Shown here one piece after another: positions 26,121 to 36,100 of a stretch of 47,996 nucleotides of DNA. The notes under the pieces are model-generated. The model was not told the origin of the DNA. It saw only the letters and a list, made by a program, of their open reading frames with translations, and ran no database searches. Both the position numbers and the translations under genes were made by a program. This DNA is from a virus, in IMG/VR virus record IMGVR_UViG_3300042559_000733, positions 1-47,996 of that record; one strand, given 5' to 3'. Positions within the stretch are counted from its first letter, which is position 1. The number at the start of each line of letters is the position of its first letter.

Positions 26121-29100
26121 TTACATTCCCGCCAATAAAAATGGACTAATAATATCAACTGTAGAACCACCACTTGAATTTAAAGCATAACTAGCAGTAA
26201 CAGCATAACTACTTGTAACTGCATTAGTTATACTTCCAGATATCGAAATATTATCATAACTCAATACATTTACATATACCCTATCAACACTAGAACTTAA
26301 AAATGAACCACTTGGTTGTTGTGTATCGGTTAATTTCTTAATCTTTAATGATGTATCCGATAACTTTTCAATTCCATAATCAACATTACTATCATTTAAT
26401 CCACCAACCAAACCAATGTATTTAGTAGCAATTTGTGTTGCACTATTTGGAAATGCTGATGTTGGTACAGAAAAACTTGCAGTGTATCTACAAAATCCTA
26501 CTGTTACTCTCATATCATCTATATAACCAGATGCATATGAATTATCATTTGGGTTGTATGCGATTGTACTACCAGTTGTAATTCCACTACCAAAATTAAA
26601 GCTTGTGGGTAATGTATGTGTTGTTGATAATGTGCCATCCATAAACAACCTTAATGTTGTTCCTGTACGACTAGCAGCAATATGATGCCATAATCCATCA
26701 TTTGGATTTACTGATGTATTAACATCGACGAATCCAGAATTATAATACGCAAATGAAAGGATATCACTTGTGAATCTATTTTTTAATCCCCAAGCATTAT
26801 TAGTTCCACTTGGGAATTTACCAATAAGCATTGATTGATTTCCACTTGTACCTTCTGATTTCCACCAACATTCAATTGTCCAATCAACTGTTCCAAGATT
26901 ACCAACACTTGTATTTAATACCAAATAATCTCCTGTACCATCAAAATAAGCACTAGCTCCACCAAATTTATATTGTGATACACTCAATTTTGCATTACCA
27001 CTTGATGTGATTGCAAAATTATTTCTACTATTATCAATAAAATTACCGAATGAATTTACACTATCAAAATGACATAATAAACTGCAACTTGGATAATAAA
27101 TATCACCGGAACCACTATTCCATTCCTCTACAACAGTTACTCCCCATTTGTTTCCTGTCAAATTTAATCCAGTCAATGTTGATTCTTGACTGCTACTGAA
27201 ATTATAAAGAATGGTTTGATTTGCAATACTACCTGTTTGTAGTGTAGTGTTACCGTTCAAGAATCTTACATCAATTTCATCACCGTCACTATATGGTTGA
27301 TAAAAATTAAGTGTTGATCCTGTAACAGTATAACTTGAACTATAATTTTGAACAACGCCGTTAACTGATACCAAAAGATGTGCGGGATTGCTTACACTTT
27401 GTGTTAATGTATATTGTGTAGTACCACTTCCACTTACAACAATATATTGTCCAACAACAGGCGAACCGGTAATATAACTTATACTACCACCTCCACCGGA
27501 AGCATTCAATGCATATGATGCGGTTGTTGCATTGTTGCTCCAACTGCTTGTAATTGGATAAGTACTACCTGTTGTTAATGTTGTTCCACCACCTCCACCA
27601 TTTAATGAAAATGAAGCCGTCAACGCATATGAACTACTAATACTATTTAAATTATAACTGGATGTAACAGCAAAACTTGAACTGATTGAATTTAGATTGT
27701 AACTCGCAGTTGATGCAAATGAAGCAGTCAATGTATTAGTAGCCCAACTAGATGTACCAAAAACACTGCCGGTAAAACTGCTACCACTAATATTTCCATT
27801 CACCTGTAATTTAGCAATAGGATTATTTGTACCAATTCCAACTCTACTACCTGTAACAACTAATGCGTTTGAATTATATGTACCCACCACCAACCTATCA
27901 TCACTAAATACTTCCAATATTGGTAAACCACTAACATCATTTACACTCATCAATGACCCACTCAAATTGTCATCTACACTGAATAATGAACCTTGTGTTC
28001 CTTCTACGCTAAATACAACTGATCCTGAAACTAATGAACCACTACTATTGATATTTAATTTGCTATTTGGAATTGTTGTACCAATACCAATATTACTACC
28101 AGTTTCATATATAACACTGTTTCCTATAGAAGTACCTGATGTAAATTTAGATATATAATTGGTTGAACCAGTTACTGTTCCACTACCACCTCCACCACTA
28201 GCAGCATTTAACGCATATGAAGCAGTTAAAGCATTAGATGCATATGAAGCAGTAATTGCATTTGAAGTGTTTAAAGAAAATGATGATGTACCTAAAAATC
28301 CAACACCACTACTTACACTTGATGTAAAACTACTAGCACTAATATTACCACTTACTTGTAATTTAGCCACCGGAACAGATGTACCAATTCCAACTCTACT
28401 ACCTGTAACAACTAATGCGTTTGAATTATATGTTCCAACTACAAGTCTGTCGTCACTAAATACCTCCAATATTGGTAAACCACTAACATCATTTACACTC
28501 ATTAAGGAACCACTAAGATTATCATCTACACTGAATAATGAACCTTGTGTTCCTTCTACACTAAATACGACGGAACCAGATATAAGTGAACCGCTGCTAT
28601 TGATGTTTAGTTTACTATTTGGAACCGTAGTACCAATACCAATATTGCTTCCACTTTCATAAATTACGCTATTGCCTACTGCGGTTCCGGATGTAAATTT
28701 AGAAATATAATTTGCAGAACCAGTTATTGTTCCACTACCACCTCCAGAATTATTTAATGCAAATGAAGCGGTTAAAGCATAAGATGCGCTTGTTGCACTA
28801 TTGGCACTAGTTGCAGTTGATGCGAAATTTGAATAACTACTAGATATTGCATTATTTGACCAACTGCTTGTTATAGGATATGTACTGCCTGTTGTTAATG
28901 TTGTTCCACCTGCACTATTTAATGTGAATGAAGCTGTCAGCGCATACGAACTACTAATACTATTTAAATTATAACTGGATGTAGTAGCAAAACTGCTACT
29001 AACTGAAATTGTTGCATAACTTGCACTTAAACTAGCAGTAATCCCTATAATTTCGATTTGACCAGACGCAGTATTTAATGTTACTACTGGACTTTCATTC

Positions 29101-29504
29101 GCAAATAACGTTGATCCAGATGTACTTAATACTGTTTCTCCGATGTAAATACTACCTGTACTTACATACAAATCTTTCCATTTATTCGTTGGTGAACCTA
29201 GACTATATATAGACCCAGTGGATGGTATTAAACTTTGTGATATTGGGTCTAAATAACTAGCAGTGGATGAATTTCTTGAATAACTTGCACTAGTTGATGT
29301 ATTACTATAACTGGAAGTGGTTGAATTTAAACTATAACTGCTTGAAATTGAATTATTTGACCAACTACTTGTAATTGGATATAAACTACCTGTAATTAAA
29401 GTGGTTCCACCGCTTCCTGCGCTTGAACTAATTGCATATGAAGCGGTAATTGGGTAAATTGACCCAGTTTCTAATTGGTCATATTTTAATTGATTGAGTG
29501 CCAT
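26121..29504 (-). CDS. Long tail fibre with SSYALTASY repeats, internal duplication and LamG tip
   Basis: 1127 residues. The first 220 are low-complexity Ser/Thr/Tyr/Ala repeats (SISSSYALTASF type) and a segment with KWKDLYVSTGSIYIG shared with the 1186-residue fibre. Two near-identical blocks of about 140 residues follow (GTVTGSTNYISKFTSG to GTNNPIAKLQVNG), then more repeats, a beta unit (YTLTQSVSNPAHLLVSVNG), a LamG cassette near 760-1080 and the end SPFLLAGM. It is probably an extended trimeric shaft with a carbohydrate-binding tip. The duplicated block lengthens the shaft. Spacing to its neighbours is tight; no chaperone domain is visible. Confidence 0.82.
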   Translation of the reverse strand: MALNQLKYDQLETGSIYPITASYAISSSAGSGGTTLITGSLYPITSSWSNNSISSSYSLNSTTSSYSNTSTSASYSRNSSTASYLDPISQSLIPSTGSIYSLGSPTNKWKDLYVSTGSIYIGETVLSTSGSTLFANESPVVTLNTASGQIEIIGITASLSASYATISVSSSFATTSSYNLNSISSSYALTASFTLNSAGGTTLTTGSTYPITSSWSNNAISSSYSNFASTATSANSATSASYALTASFALNNSGGGSGTITGSANYISKFTSGTAVGNSVIYESGSNIGIGTTVPNSKLNINSSGSLISGSVVFSVEGTQGSLFSVDDNLSGSLMSVNDVSGLPILEVFSDDRLVVGTYNSNALVVTGSRVGIGTSVPVAKLQVSGNISASSFTSSVSSGVGFLGTSSFSLNTSNAITASYASNALTASYALNAASGGGGSGTVTGSTNYISKFTSGTSIGNSVIYETGSNIGIGTTIPNSKLNINSSGSLVSGSVVFSVEGTQGSLFSVDDNLSGSLMSVNDVSGLPILEVFSDDRLVVGTYNSNALVVTGSRVGIGTNNPIAKLQVNGNISGSSFTGSVFGTSSWATNTLTASFASTASYNLNSISSSFAVTSSYNLNSISSSYALTASFSLNGGGGGTTLTTGSTYPITSSWSNNATTASYALNASGGGGSISYITGSPVVGQYIVVSGSGTTQYTLTQSVSNPAHLLVSVNGVVQNYSSSYTVTGSTLNFYQPYSDGDEIDVRFLNGNTTLQTGSIANQTILYNFSSSQESTLTGLNLTGNKWGVTVVEEWNSGSGDIYYPSCSLLCHFDSVNSFGNFIDNSRNNFAITSSGNAKLSVSQYKFGGASAYFDGTGDYLVLNTSVGNLGTVDWTIECWWKSEGTSGNQSMLIGKFPSGTNNAWGLKNRFTSDILSFAYYNSGFVDVNTSVNPNDGLWHHIAASRTGTTLRLFMDGTLSTTHTLPTSFNFGSGITTGSTIAYNPNDNSYASGYIDDMRVTVGFCRYTASFSVPTSAFPNSATQIATKYIGLVGGLNDSNVDYGIEKLSDTSLKIKKLTDTQQPSGSFLSSSVDRVYVNVLSYDNISISGSITNAVTSSYAVTASYALNSSGGSTVDIISPFLLAGM
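27781..28196. repeat. Direct repeat, copy 1 (inside long fibre gene)
   Basis: Matches 28333-28748 at a constant offset of 552 bases with scattered, mostly silent differences. Because the offset is a multiple of three the frame is kept. Confidence 0.88.
28333..28748. repeat. Direct repeat, copy 2 (inside long fibre gene)
   Basis: Second copy of the block at 27781-28196. The protein copies are nearly identical while the DNA differs at many third positions, so the protein is under selection after duplication. Confidence 0.88.
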
Positions 29505-29547
29505 CTATATTAAATATCATGAATTTAATATATCCGGCCAAACATTT

Positions 29548-29841
29548 TTAATTTGGTTTTGGATACTTTTGTTTTATTGGATCTATTATATTAATTTTCC
29601 ACGCATCAATTCCGTTATGATAGATATAATCCATTTGTTCACTAATAGAGGGATATTCTTTTTTTCTGTTTTCTTGACACAATCTCAATGCAAAACTAGG
29701 TATTTGATTGACATTTGTTTCATTACCCACACAATCATTTAATATAATACGAGAATGTCCTGGTCCAGGTTCCGCATCACCTGTTCCTTCTACCACTTTA
29801 AGTGTAATATCACCTGTAATATCATTATATAATACTATCAT
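29548..29841 (-). CDS. Small fibre-locus protein with YPSISEQMDYIYHNG motif
   Basis: 97 residues. The C-terminal half EYPSISEQMDYIYHNGIDAWK...KYPKPN is a widespread phage signature (YPs...QLDxxYHxGxdxWK) which I associate with small proteins beside tail-fibre genes, sometimes called XkdW-like. It may help fibre assembly. The N-terminal half (IVLYNDITGDITLKVVEGTG) is a beta hairpin. It lies between two long fibre genes, four bases after the 993-residue one. Role inferred from context only. Confidence 0.75.
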   Translation of the reverse strand: MIVLYNDITGDITLKVVEGTGDAEPGPGHSRIILNDCVGNETNVNQIPSFALRLCQENRKKEYPSISEQMDYIYHNGIDAWKINIIDPIKQKYPKPN

Positions 29842-29845
29842 AAAA

Positions 29846-32827
29846 TTATGTTCCTACTGTTGTTCCACTAGGTCTTACTATTAAACCACCTACAGCCGTT
29901 GAATAAGTTGTTACCGCTGTTAATCCTGTATTTTGTACTTGTATAATTCCTCCATATGCTAAATATGCTATATTTGAATTTGTTCCTTGAGAATTTGTGT
30001 CAGCTGTAATGATTCCGTTATATACCGAAACTATATATCTATCCATAGAAGTAAAATAAGAATTTCTTACCCAAATTGCTGCTCTACCTTGTGCTAATAC
30101 ACCATTGCCCGAACCGACAGTAGTCGATATCGGATAATTTGTAAACGAACAATAATTTACTATTGCATTGGTATTTTCTACAGCTAAACCGTTTTGATAT
30201 GTACTTGTATTGACTGCAAACCTTAAATAATTTACTTCGGTATATGTAGAATTGGTTCCAATAAAAATTGGTGCAGATCCACTTAGTGTTACATTTTTAG
30301 ATGCTGCTACAGTATTATTTGAAGAATTTCCGTATATAAAAAGATTTCCATTTGAAAAACTACCAAATTGTAAACCTGTAGATAAATTATAATTACCATC
30401 TGCAAATTGAAATGTTAATGTTTTACCACCTAAATTTCTTGGTTGCGCATCAATCAATGCTTGCATTTGAGCAGTGGTAAATGAACTACTAAATGCAACA
30501 GTTCTGTTGGATGTTAATATTTGACTTCCATCTGTCAAATAAGATGAAGTAATTGCATAACTAGATGATACGGCATAACTAGCAGATTGTGCAGTAGTTT
30601 GTACTTCTTTATAATTTAATACATTTACATACACTCTGTCTACAGAAGCACTAATAAATGGAGAACCACTAACAGGTGTACCACTTACAGACATTTTTCT
30701 AATTTTTAGTGAACTGTCACTCAATTTTTGAACACCATAATCTGATCCTGTGTCATTAAATCCGCCAACCAATCCTACATATTTTGTTTCATATTGTGGT
30801 AATTGATTTGGAAATTCAACAGATTGTGGTGTAAAACTGCCAGTATATCTAGCTACACCTTTTGTTATTCTAAACTCATCAATGTAACCATTCCACAAAT
30901 ATGATGTACTATAATATCCACCAATTGCTAAATAAGTTCCTGTATAATTTGTTGTATCTGTTATTGCACCTGATGAACCAATATCTGTAACTAAATTTCC
31001 ATTGAAATAAAATTTTGTTACTCCACTGCTTCTTACCAACGCATAATGATACCAAGTATTCACACTACCACTTATTGCAGTGGATATATAATATGTAGTA
31101 TTTGCATATATACCGACTCGTCCATTGACATTGGTATTGATAGATAAATTTGGTGATGTATAACTTTGCAATCCACCTGCCGTAGCAGATAATTGTAAAA
31201 TACCATTATCTCCACCTGAAATTCTATAAGCCCAACATTCAATTGTAAAATCACCTGTACCTAACGCATAATCACTTACACTTGGACTAGTTAAATAATC
31301 TCCGGTACCGTCCAAATAAAGACTTGAACTACCAAATTTACTTTGTGCAGTACTTATTTGTGCATTTCCATTAACAGTAAATGATTTTGGCGTAGGACTA
31401 TTGTCTATAAATGTAGTACTACCATTGCTGCCACTAAAATGCATCAACAAACTACAGCTTGGATAATAAATGTCACCTGAACCACTGTTCCATTCTTCTA
31501 TAACACTAACATCCCATTTATTTCCTGATAAATCTAAACCTGTTATTGTATTTTCTTGACTGGTAGTTACATTATATAATATTGTTTGATTGGAAATACT
31601 ACCAGTTTGAATTCCTCCCAATACATAACTAGCTGTTAACGCATAACTACTAGTTACCATTACATTTGTGTAATCTAATATATTTACATATACTCTATCA
31701 ACTGAAGCACTTAAAGCACCAGAACCACTAAGCGGTTGACCACTTGCAGTCATCTTTCTTATCTTTAAAGAACTATCACTTAACTTTTCAACACCATAAT
31801 CTACGCTTGAATCGTTCAAACCACCAACCAATCCAATATACTTAGTTGCATACTGGTCAACACTTGCATTATTATAAAATTCCGCAGATTGTGTAACAAA
31901 ACTGCCTGTGTATCTAGCTATACCTTTTGTTATACGAATTTCATCCATATAACCATTAAAATATTCTGCACCAGGACTGACAGAAAAATAATCCCATACA
32001 CCTATTCTCAAGGTTTGTGAACTGGCCGCTGGTGTATTTAATGAATTAACTGTACCTGCTAATGTTCCATCTATATAAACTGTACCAGTTGTTCCTGATT
32101 TTACCATTGCAAAATGATGCCATATATTATTAGATGGAGTAGTAACATCTACATATTGTTCATTTGCATTTGTAGTTGCATAAAAATAAAATCTTATTGA
32201 TGCACCGATCCCTCTAATTGAAAATGATAGTCCTGACCAATTTGTATTATTATAATAACCTCTATGTAAATAACCACCACCTCCGAAATTTGAACTATAT
32301 GCCCAAAATTCAATTGTATAATTTCCAGTCAAATCAAATACTGAGTTACTTGCTATAGTAAGATAATCATTTGTACCATCAAAAAATCCACTTGTACCTC
32401 CAAATTTACTAATAGACGATGTAATTTTAGCACCATTACTTGATGTAATTGTAAGATTATTGGGGCTATTGTCAATAAATGTTGTACTATCATTACTACC
32501 ACTAAAATGCATTAATAAACTACAACTATTATAATAAACGTCACCAGGTATAGAACCACTATTCCATTCTTCAACTACTGTTACTCCCCATTTATTGCTT
32601 GAAAGATTTAGACCTGATATGACATTATCTTGTGAAGTTGTAACATTATATAATATGGTTTGGTTTGCAATGCTGCCTGTTTGAACTGCACCACCTCCAC
32701 CACCAGAACCACCATTCAATGCATATGACGCAGTTGTTGCATAACTAGCAGTACCATTTAATGATCCTGTTAGTGGATAATTAGATGGAATACTAATTAA
32801 CTGTGATGTAATTCTGGTTAGTGGCAT
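29846..32827 (-). CDS. Tail fibre with two LamG cassettes
   Basis: 993 residues. A short leader (SLNGTASYATTASYALN) and Gly hinge lead to cassette 1 (about 50-395: NQTILYN, SCSLLMHF, FFDGTNDYLTI, a LamG fold, DRVYVNILDY). Cassette 2 runs from about 410 to 745 (NQTILYN, SCSLLMHF, YLDGTGDYLTS, DRVYVNVLNY). The remaining 240 residues are a different tip: ARG-type beta repeats (ILTSNRTVAFSSSFT, FIYGNSSNNTVAASKNVTLSG, NYLRFAVNTSTYQNGLAVEN) that look like a right-handed parallel beta-helix. It may therefore both bind and perhaps act on a surface glycan; no catalytic residues can be assigned. Confidence 0.82.
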   Translation of the reverse strand: MPLTRITSQLISIPSNYPLTGSLNGTASYATTASYALNGGSGGGGGAVQTGSIANQTILYNVTTSQDNVISGLNLSSNKWGVTVVEEWNSGSIPGDVYYNSCSLLMHFSGSNDSTTFIDNSPNNLTITSSNGAKITSSISKFGGTSGFFDGTNDYLTIASNSVFDLTGNYTIEFWAYSSNFGGGGYLHRGYYNNTNWSGLSFSIRGIGASIRFYFYATTNANEQYVDVTTPSNNIWHHFAMVKSGTTGTVYIDGTLAGTVNSLNTPAASSQTLRIGVWDYFSVSPGAEYFNGYMDEIRITKGIARYTGSFVTQSAEFYNNASVDQYATKYIGLVGGLNDSSVDYGVEKLSDSSLKIRKMTASGQPLSGSGALSASVDRVYVNILDYTNVMVTSSYALTASYVLGGIQTGSISNQTILYNVTTSQENTITGLDLSGNKWDVSVIEEWNSGSGDIYYPSCSLLMHFSGSNGSTTFIDNSPTPKSFTVNGNAQISTAQSKFGSSSLYLDGTGDYLTSPSVSDYALGTGDFTIECWAYRISGGDNGILQLSATAGGLQSYTSPNLSINTNVNGRVGIYANTTYYISTAISGSVNTWYHYALVRSSGVTKFYFNGNLVTDIGSSGAITDTTNYTGTYLAIGGYYSTSYLWNGYIDEFRITKGVARYTGSFTPQSVEFPNQLPQYETKYVGLVGGFNDTGSDYGVQKLSDSSLKIRKMSVSGTPVSGSPFISASVDRVYVNVLNYKEVQTTAQSASYAVSSSYAITSSYLTDGSQILTSNRTVAFSSSFTTAQMQALIDAQPRNLGGKTLTFQFADGNYNLSTGLQFGSFSNGNLFIYGNSSNNTVAASKNVTLSGSAPIFIGTNSTYTEVNYLRFAVNTSTYQNGLAVENTNAIVNYCSFTNYPISTTVGSGNGVLAQGRAAIWVRNSYFTSMDRYIVSVYNGIITADTNSQGTNSNIAYLAYGGIIQVQNTGLTAVTTYSTAVGGLIVRPSGTTVGT

Positions 32828-32843
32828 ATTTTATATAAATATA

Positions 32844-33116
32844 TCAAAATGGTGGATTAGGGTCAGTCCATTCTGGTGTGGCTAATATAGTTAATATTTC
32901 TGTATAAGTATATGGTCCTTCTTTTGTTGTCATACTGTTGAAGAAATCAGGTGTTGGTCCATCCCATTTACAAAATGTTTTGGTGCCGTCAACACTTTTT
33001 CTTACAGTGTCAATTGAAGTTTCGTGTACTTTAGTGAAATCTACAAGATTCAATTCGCTTACATTGAATATCATAAATTCTCTATCCTCATATATCGTTA
33101 CATTTGTTTCACTCAT
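32844..33116 (-). CDS. Small conserved protein, GPYTYTEIL family
   Basis: 90 residues. The motif order TFCKWDGPTPDF, TTKEGPYTYTEIL and TPEWTDPNPPF is one I recall from many marine T4-like phages near structural genes, always as an uncharacterised protein. No signal, membrane segment or catalytic motif. The N-terminal half (NVTIYEDREFMIFNVSEL) looks like a beta hairpin. The 43-base gap upstream (33117-33159) is pure AT. Function unknown. Confidence 0.72.
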   Translation of the reverse strand: MSETNVTIYEDREFMIFNVSELNLVDFTKVHETSIDTVRKSVDGTKTFCKWDGPTPDFFNSMTTKEGPYTYTEILTILATPEWTDPNPPF

Positions 33117-33159
33117 AATTTTAATTGATTTAGTATTACTTATATTAAATATTGTTATG

Positions 33160-36100
33160 TTATTTATTTTCTAATTGTGATATTCTATTTTCTAATATTT
33201 CAATTTTTTCAAGTAAATGTTTAATTACTTTACTGTGATATGGAGTTACTTGTTCATAATTCATAACAAACTGAGCATCTTTTGGATTAATAAATCCATC
33301 CGATTCAATTATTTCTTCCATTCCTTCTTTTTTAACTATCCCGACTAAATGATCAAACCCAGATTTATATACTTGTTGTGCGGAATAACCAGTCTTTGTT
33401 CCAGCATCTACACCATCTTTCCACTTATATTTGATTGATATTACTTTATTAACAAAGTCAACTGCTTCATTTAATGGTATTTCACCATCAATATTCTTCA
33501 ATCTTTCATCGGATGGCGCATCAAACTCTTGTGCCATGATTCTGCTATCACATGTAAGACTATATGGATTTGGAGATGTACCTGTAGTGGTACCGGCGCC
33601 ACTACTAATCAAATAACCATATGGTTGTGTAATTGCTGCACTAACACTACCTACAATCGTTACAAATCCTTTTTGTATACTAGTGCCAATACACATACCA
33701 CCAGTAGATCCACTTTGTCCATTTACAACAAACATACCAGAACCAGAACAGTTTAACCAAAGATTTGTGCCAGGACTTGTACTATGTAAATGAACATTGC
33801 CATCGTCAAAGAGCAAACCATGATTACCAACTTTTAATCCTGCACCTGTATTTCTTAATTGTGTGACATTTGCAGATTGTGCAGTTGGCAATTGTAATGA
33901 ACCACTGTCAGTTAGTGTAAATATATTTGTACCATAATTGCTATTAATTATTTCTAAGTTGCCAGTATCATTTAAACGGAAATATTTATTTGGATTTAGG
34001 ACACTTGCACTTGTATTGCTTACATATAAGAAATCATGATATGCACTACCACCTTTGGTATTTTGTCCTGTAATTGTTAATGTTCCATTAGTTGATGTAC
34101 CTGTACTACCAGAACTATTTATATTTAAAGTTGTTACTGTATAATTGTTTGTTGTCGTCAAATTACTTGCGGTAAATGAATTAGTAGACCAACTAGATGT
34201 AAATGCATAACTAGCAGTTGCTGATGTATATGACGATGATATTACAGTCAAATCAATTGGCCAAACCAATCCTGTACCATAAACATTAATAACTTTGCTG
34301 GAACTAAATTCCAATCTATATGTTAAACTAGCAGTATTCTGTGATGTTAAATTTATATCATTACTGTAAATAAACTTACCAGTTTCATACGAACCTCTTT
34401 TAATCAAACTAGCAGTAGTATAAGAAATACCACCGTTATTTGATAAATAAAACTTTAAATCTTGATTTATTACCCAAGGATCATCATCGTTGTTTTCAGC
34501 AAATATTAACGCTCTTACTACAGAAGGATATACAACAGAACTACTAATTGTTCTAATTGGATATGAAGTTAAACTGTTAACACCCCCCACATTATTATAA
34601 TATGACTTATTTATAGAATCCCAAGATGCACTTACAACCGTTGCTAATGTATTATATACATAATAATTGTCAACAAATCCATCTTCTATGTTTGGATCAA
34701 CCGCAGTAGTTGTTGTTAAACTTGACGATTCAAATGATGCAGTAACAGATGCAACAGATACATTTGCTACAGTATATTTCAATAATTGATTTCCCAAACC
34801 ACCTGCACCACCCGCACCACCAGTACCATATAAACTACCCACACCACCTGAACTAGAAGTACCACCCGCAATACTAAAAGTTCCAACCGAATTTACATAA
34901 TTGGATTTTACTAACACTGCACCACCTGCACCCGCACCACCGCCACCACCACCGTCATCTGATGAAGTACCGTTTACACCTCTACTTCCTGTAGATTGTA
35001 TTATTGATGCGTTGTTAAAATTATTCGCATAAATTAATACTATGCCGCCGCCAGAACCACCAATTCCACCAGATCCATTAACAGCTCTACCGCCGCCACC
35101 ACCGCCACCACCAAACATTAATAGTGTAGTACTAGTATTATATGCAGTACCACCAGAACCGCCTAAATTTACACTGTATGATGAATTTGAACCAGCTGAT
35201 CCATTTGTTCTATTTGCACCACCACCGCCACCACCACCGCTTCTGTTATTTGCGGTATCACCAGAGTTATTACCACCACCGCCACCGCCGCCTCCACCAA
35301 TACTTGTGGTTGCGGATCTACCTAATCTTGAACAAAATGCAACACTGTTTACTCCTTGATATGATTCTGCTCTGTCACCTGCAGGAGATGGAGTTGGAGA
35401 CTGTGTACAACCAGCTCCACTATCATTAATACCACCCACGCCAAATCTAAAACCTTTACCATTTGTATTAATTGAACCACTATTAATTAATGTGTCACAT
35501 TTAAATGCTACTATACCACCTAAAGATCCGCTCCAATTATTTGCAGTTAATGAACCAGCAGACGTAATTGTTACGGTCGAATAATTCGGAACTCTTTGTA
35601 ATGTGATTTTTTGATTTCCTAATACAGAATTGCCAGATTGACCGTATGATCTAGAAACTGGAGAATTAAAAGAAATTACATTGGTCGATATACCAGACAC
35701 TCTCAGAAATTCATAATTGCCAACATTACTATAATATGTTGTGTCTCCTTGTACATTTATCAACAACATTTCATCTCCAACTGCAACACCTGTTACAGAA
35801 GAACCAGATACAGTAATATTTGATGTTGATGATGATGATGTAATTGCAGTGACTAAATAAGCAACACCATCTGCTACGGTTCTACCAGAGGCAAGTGTAT
35901 CTGTAGATATGTTTTTTGCTGTTGATATAGTTATAAGACCATCTGCTTGTGTACCATAATCATTTGATACAATTGAAATTAATTGTTCTGGTTTTCTTTC
36001 ATATGTTAACAGAACGTTATCGTATAGATTGTTTAATAATACATCGTAAACAATTATAGTTGAGCCTGTACCACCGCCGCCTCCATTAAGTGCATATGAT

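Noticed and set aside
27967-28662. Plus-strand open frames opposite the fibre repeats
   Set aside because: They mirror the minus-strand repeated codons, have no start context and no recognisable motif.
35042-35359. Plus-strand Pro-rich open frame opposite the glycine-rich domain
   Set aside because: It is the mirror image of Gly codons in the fibre gene (GGN read as CCN), so it is a shadow frame.
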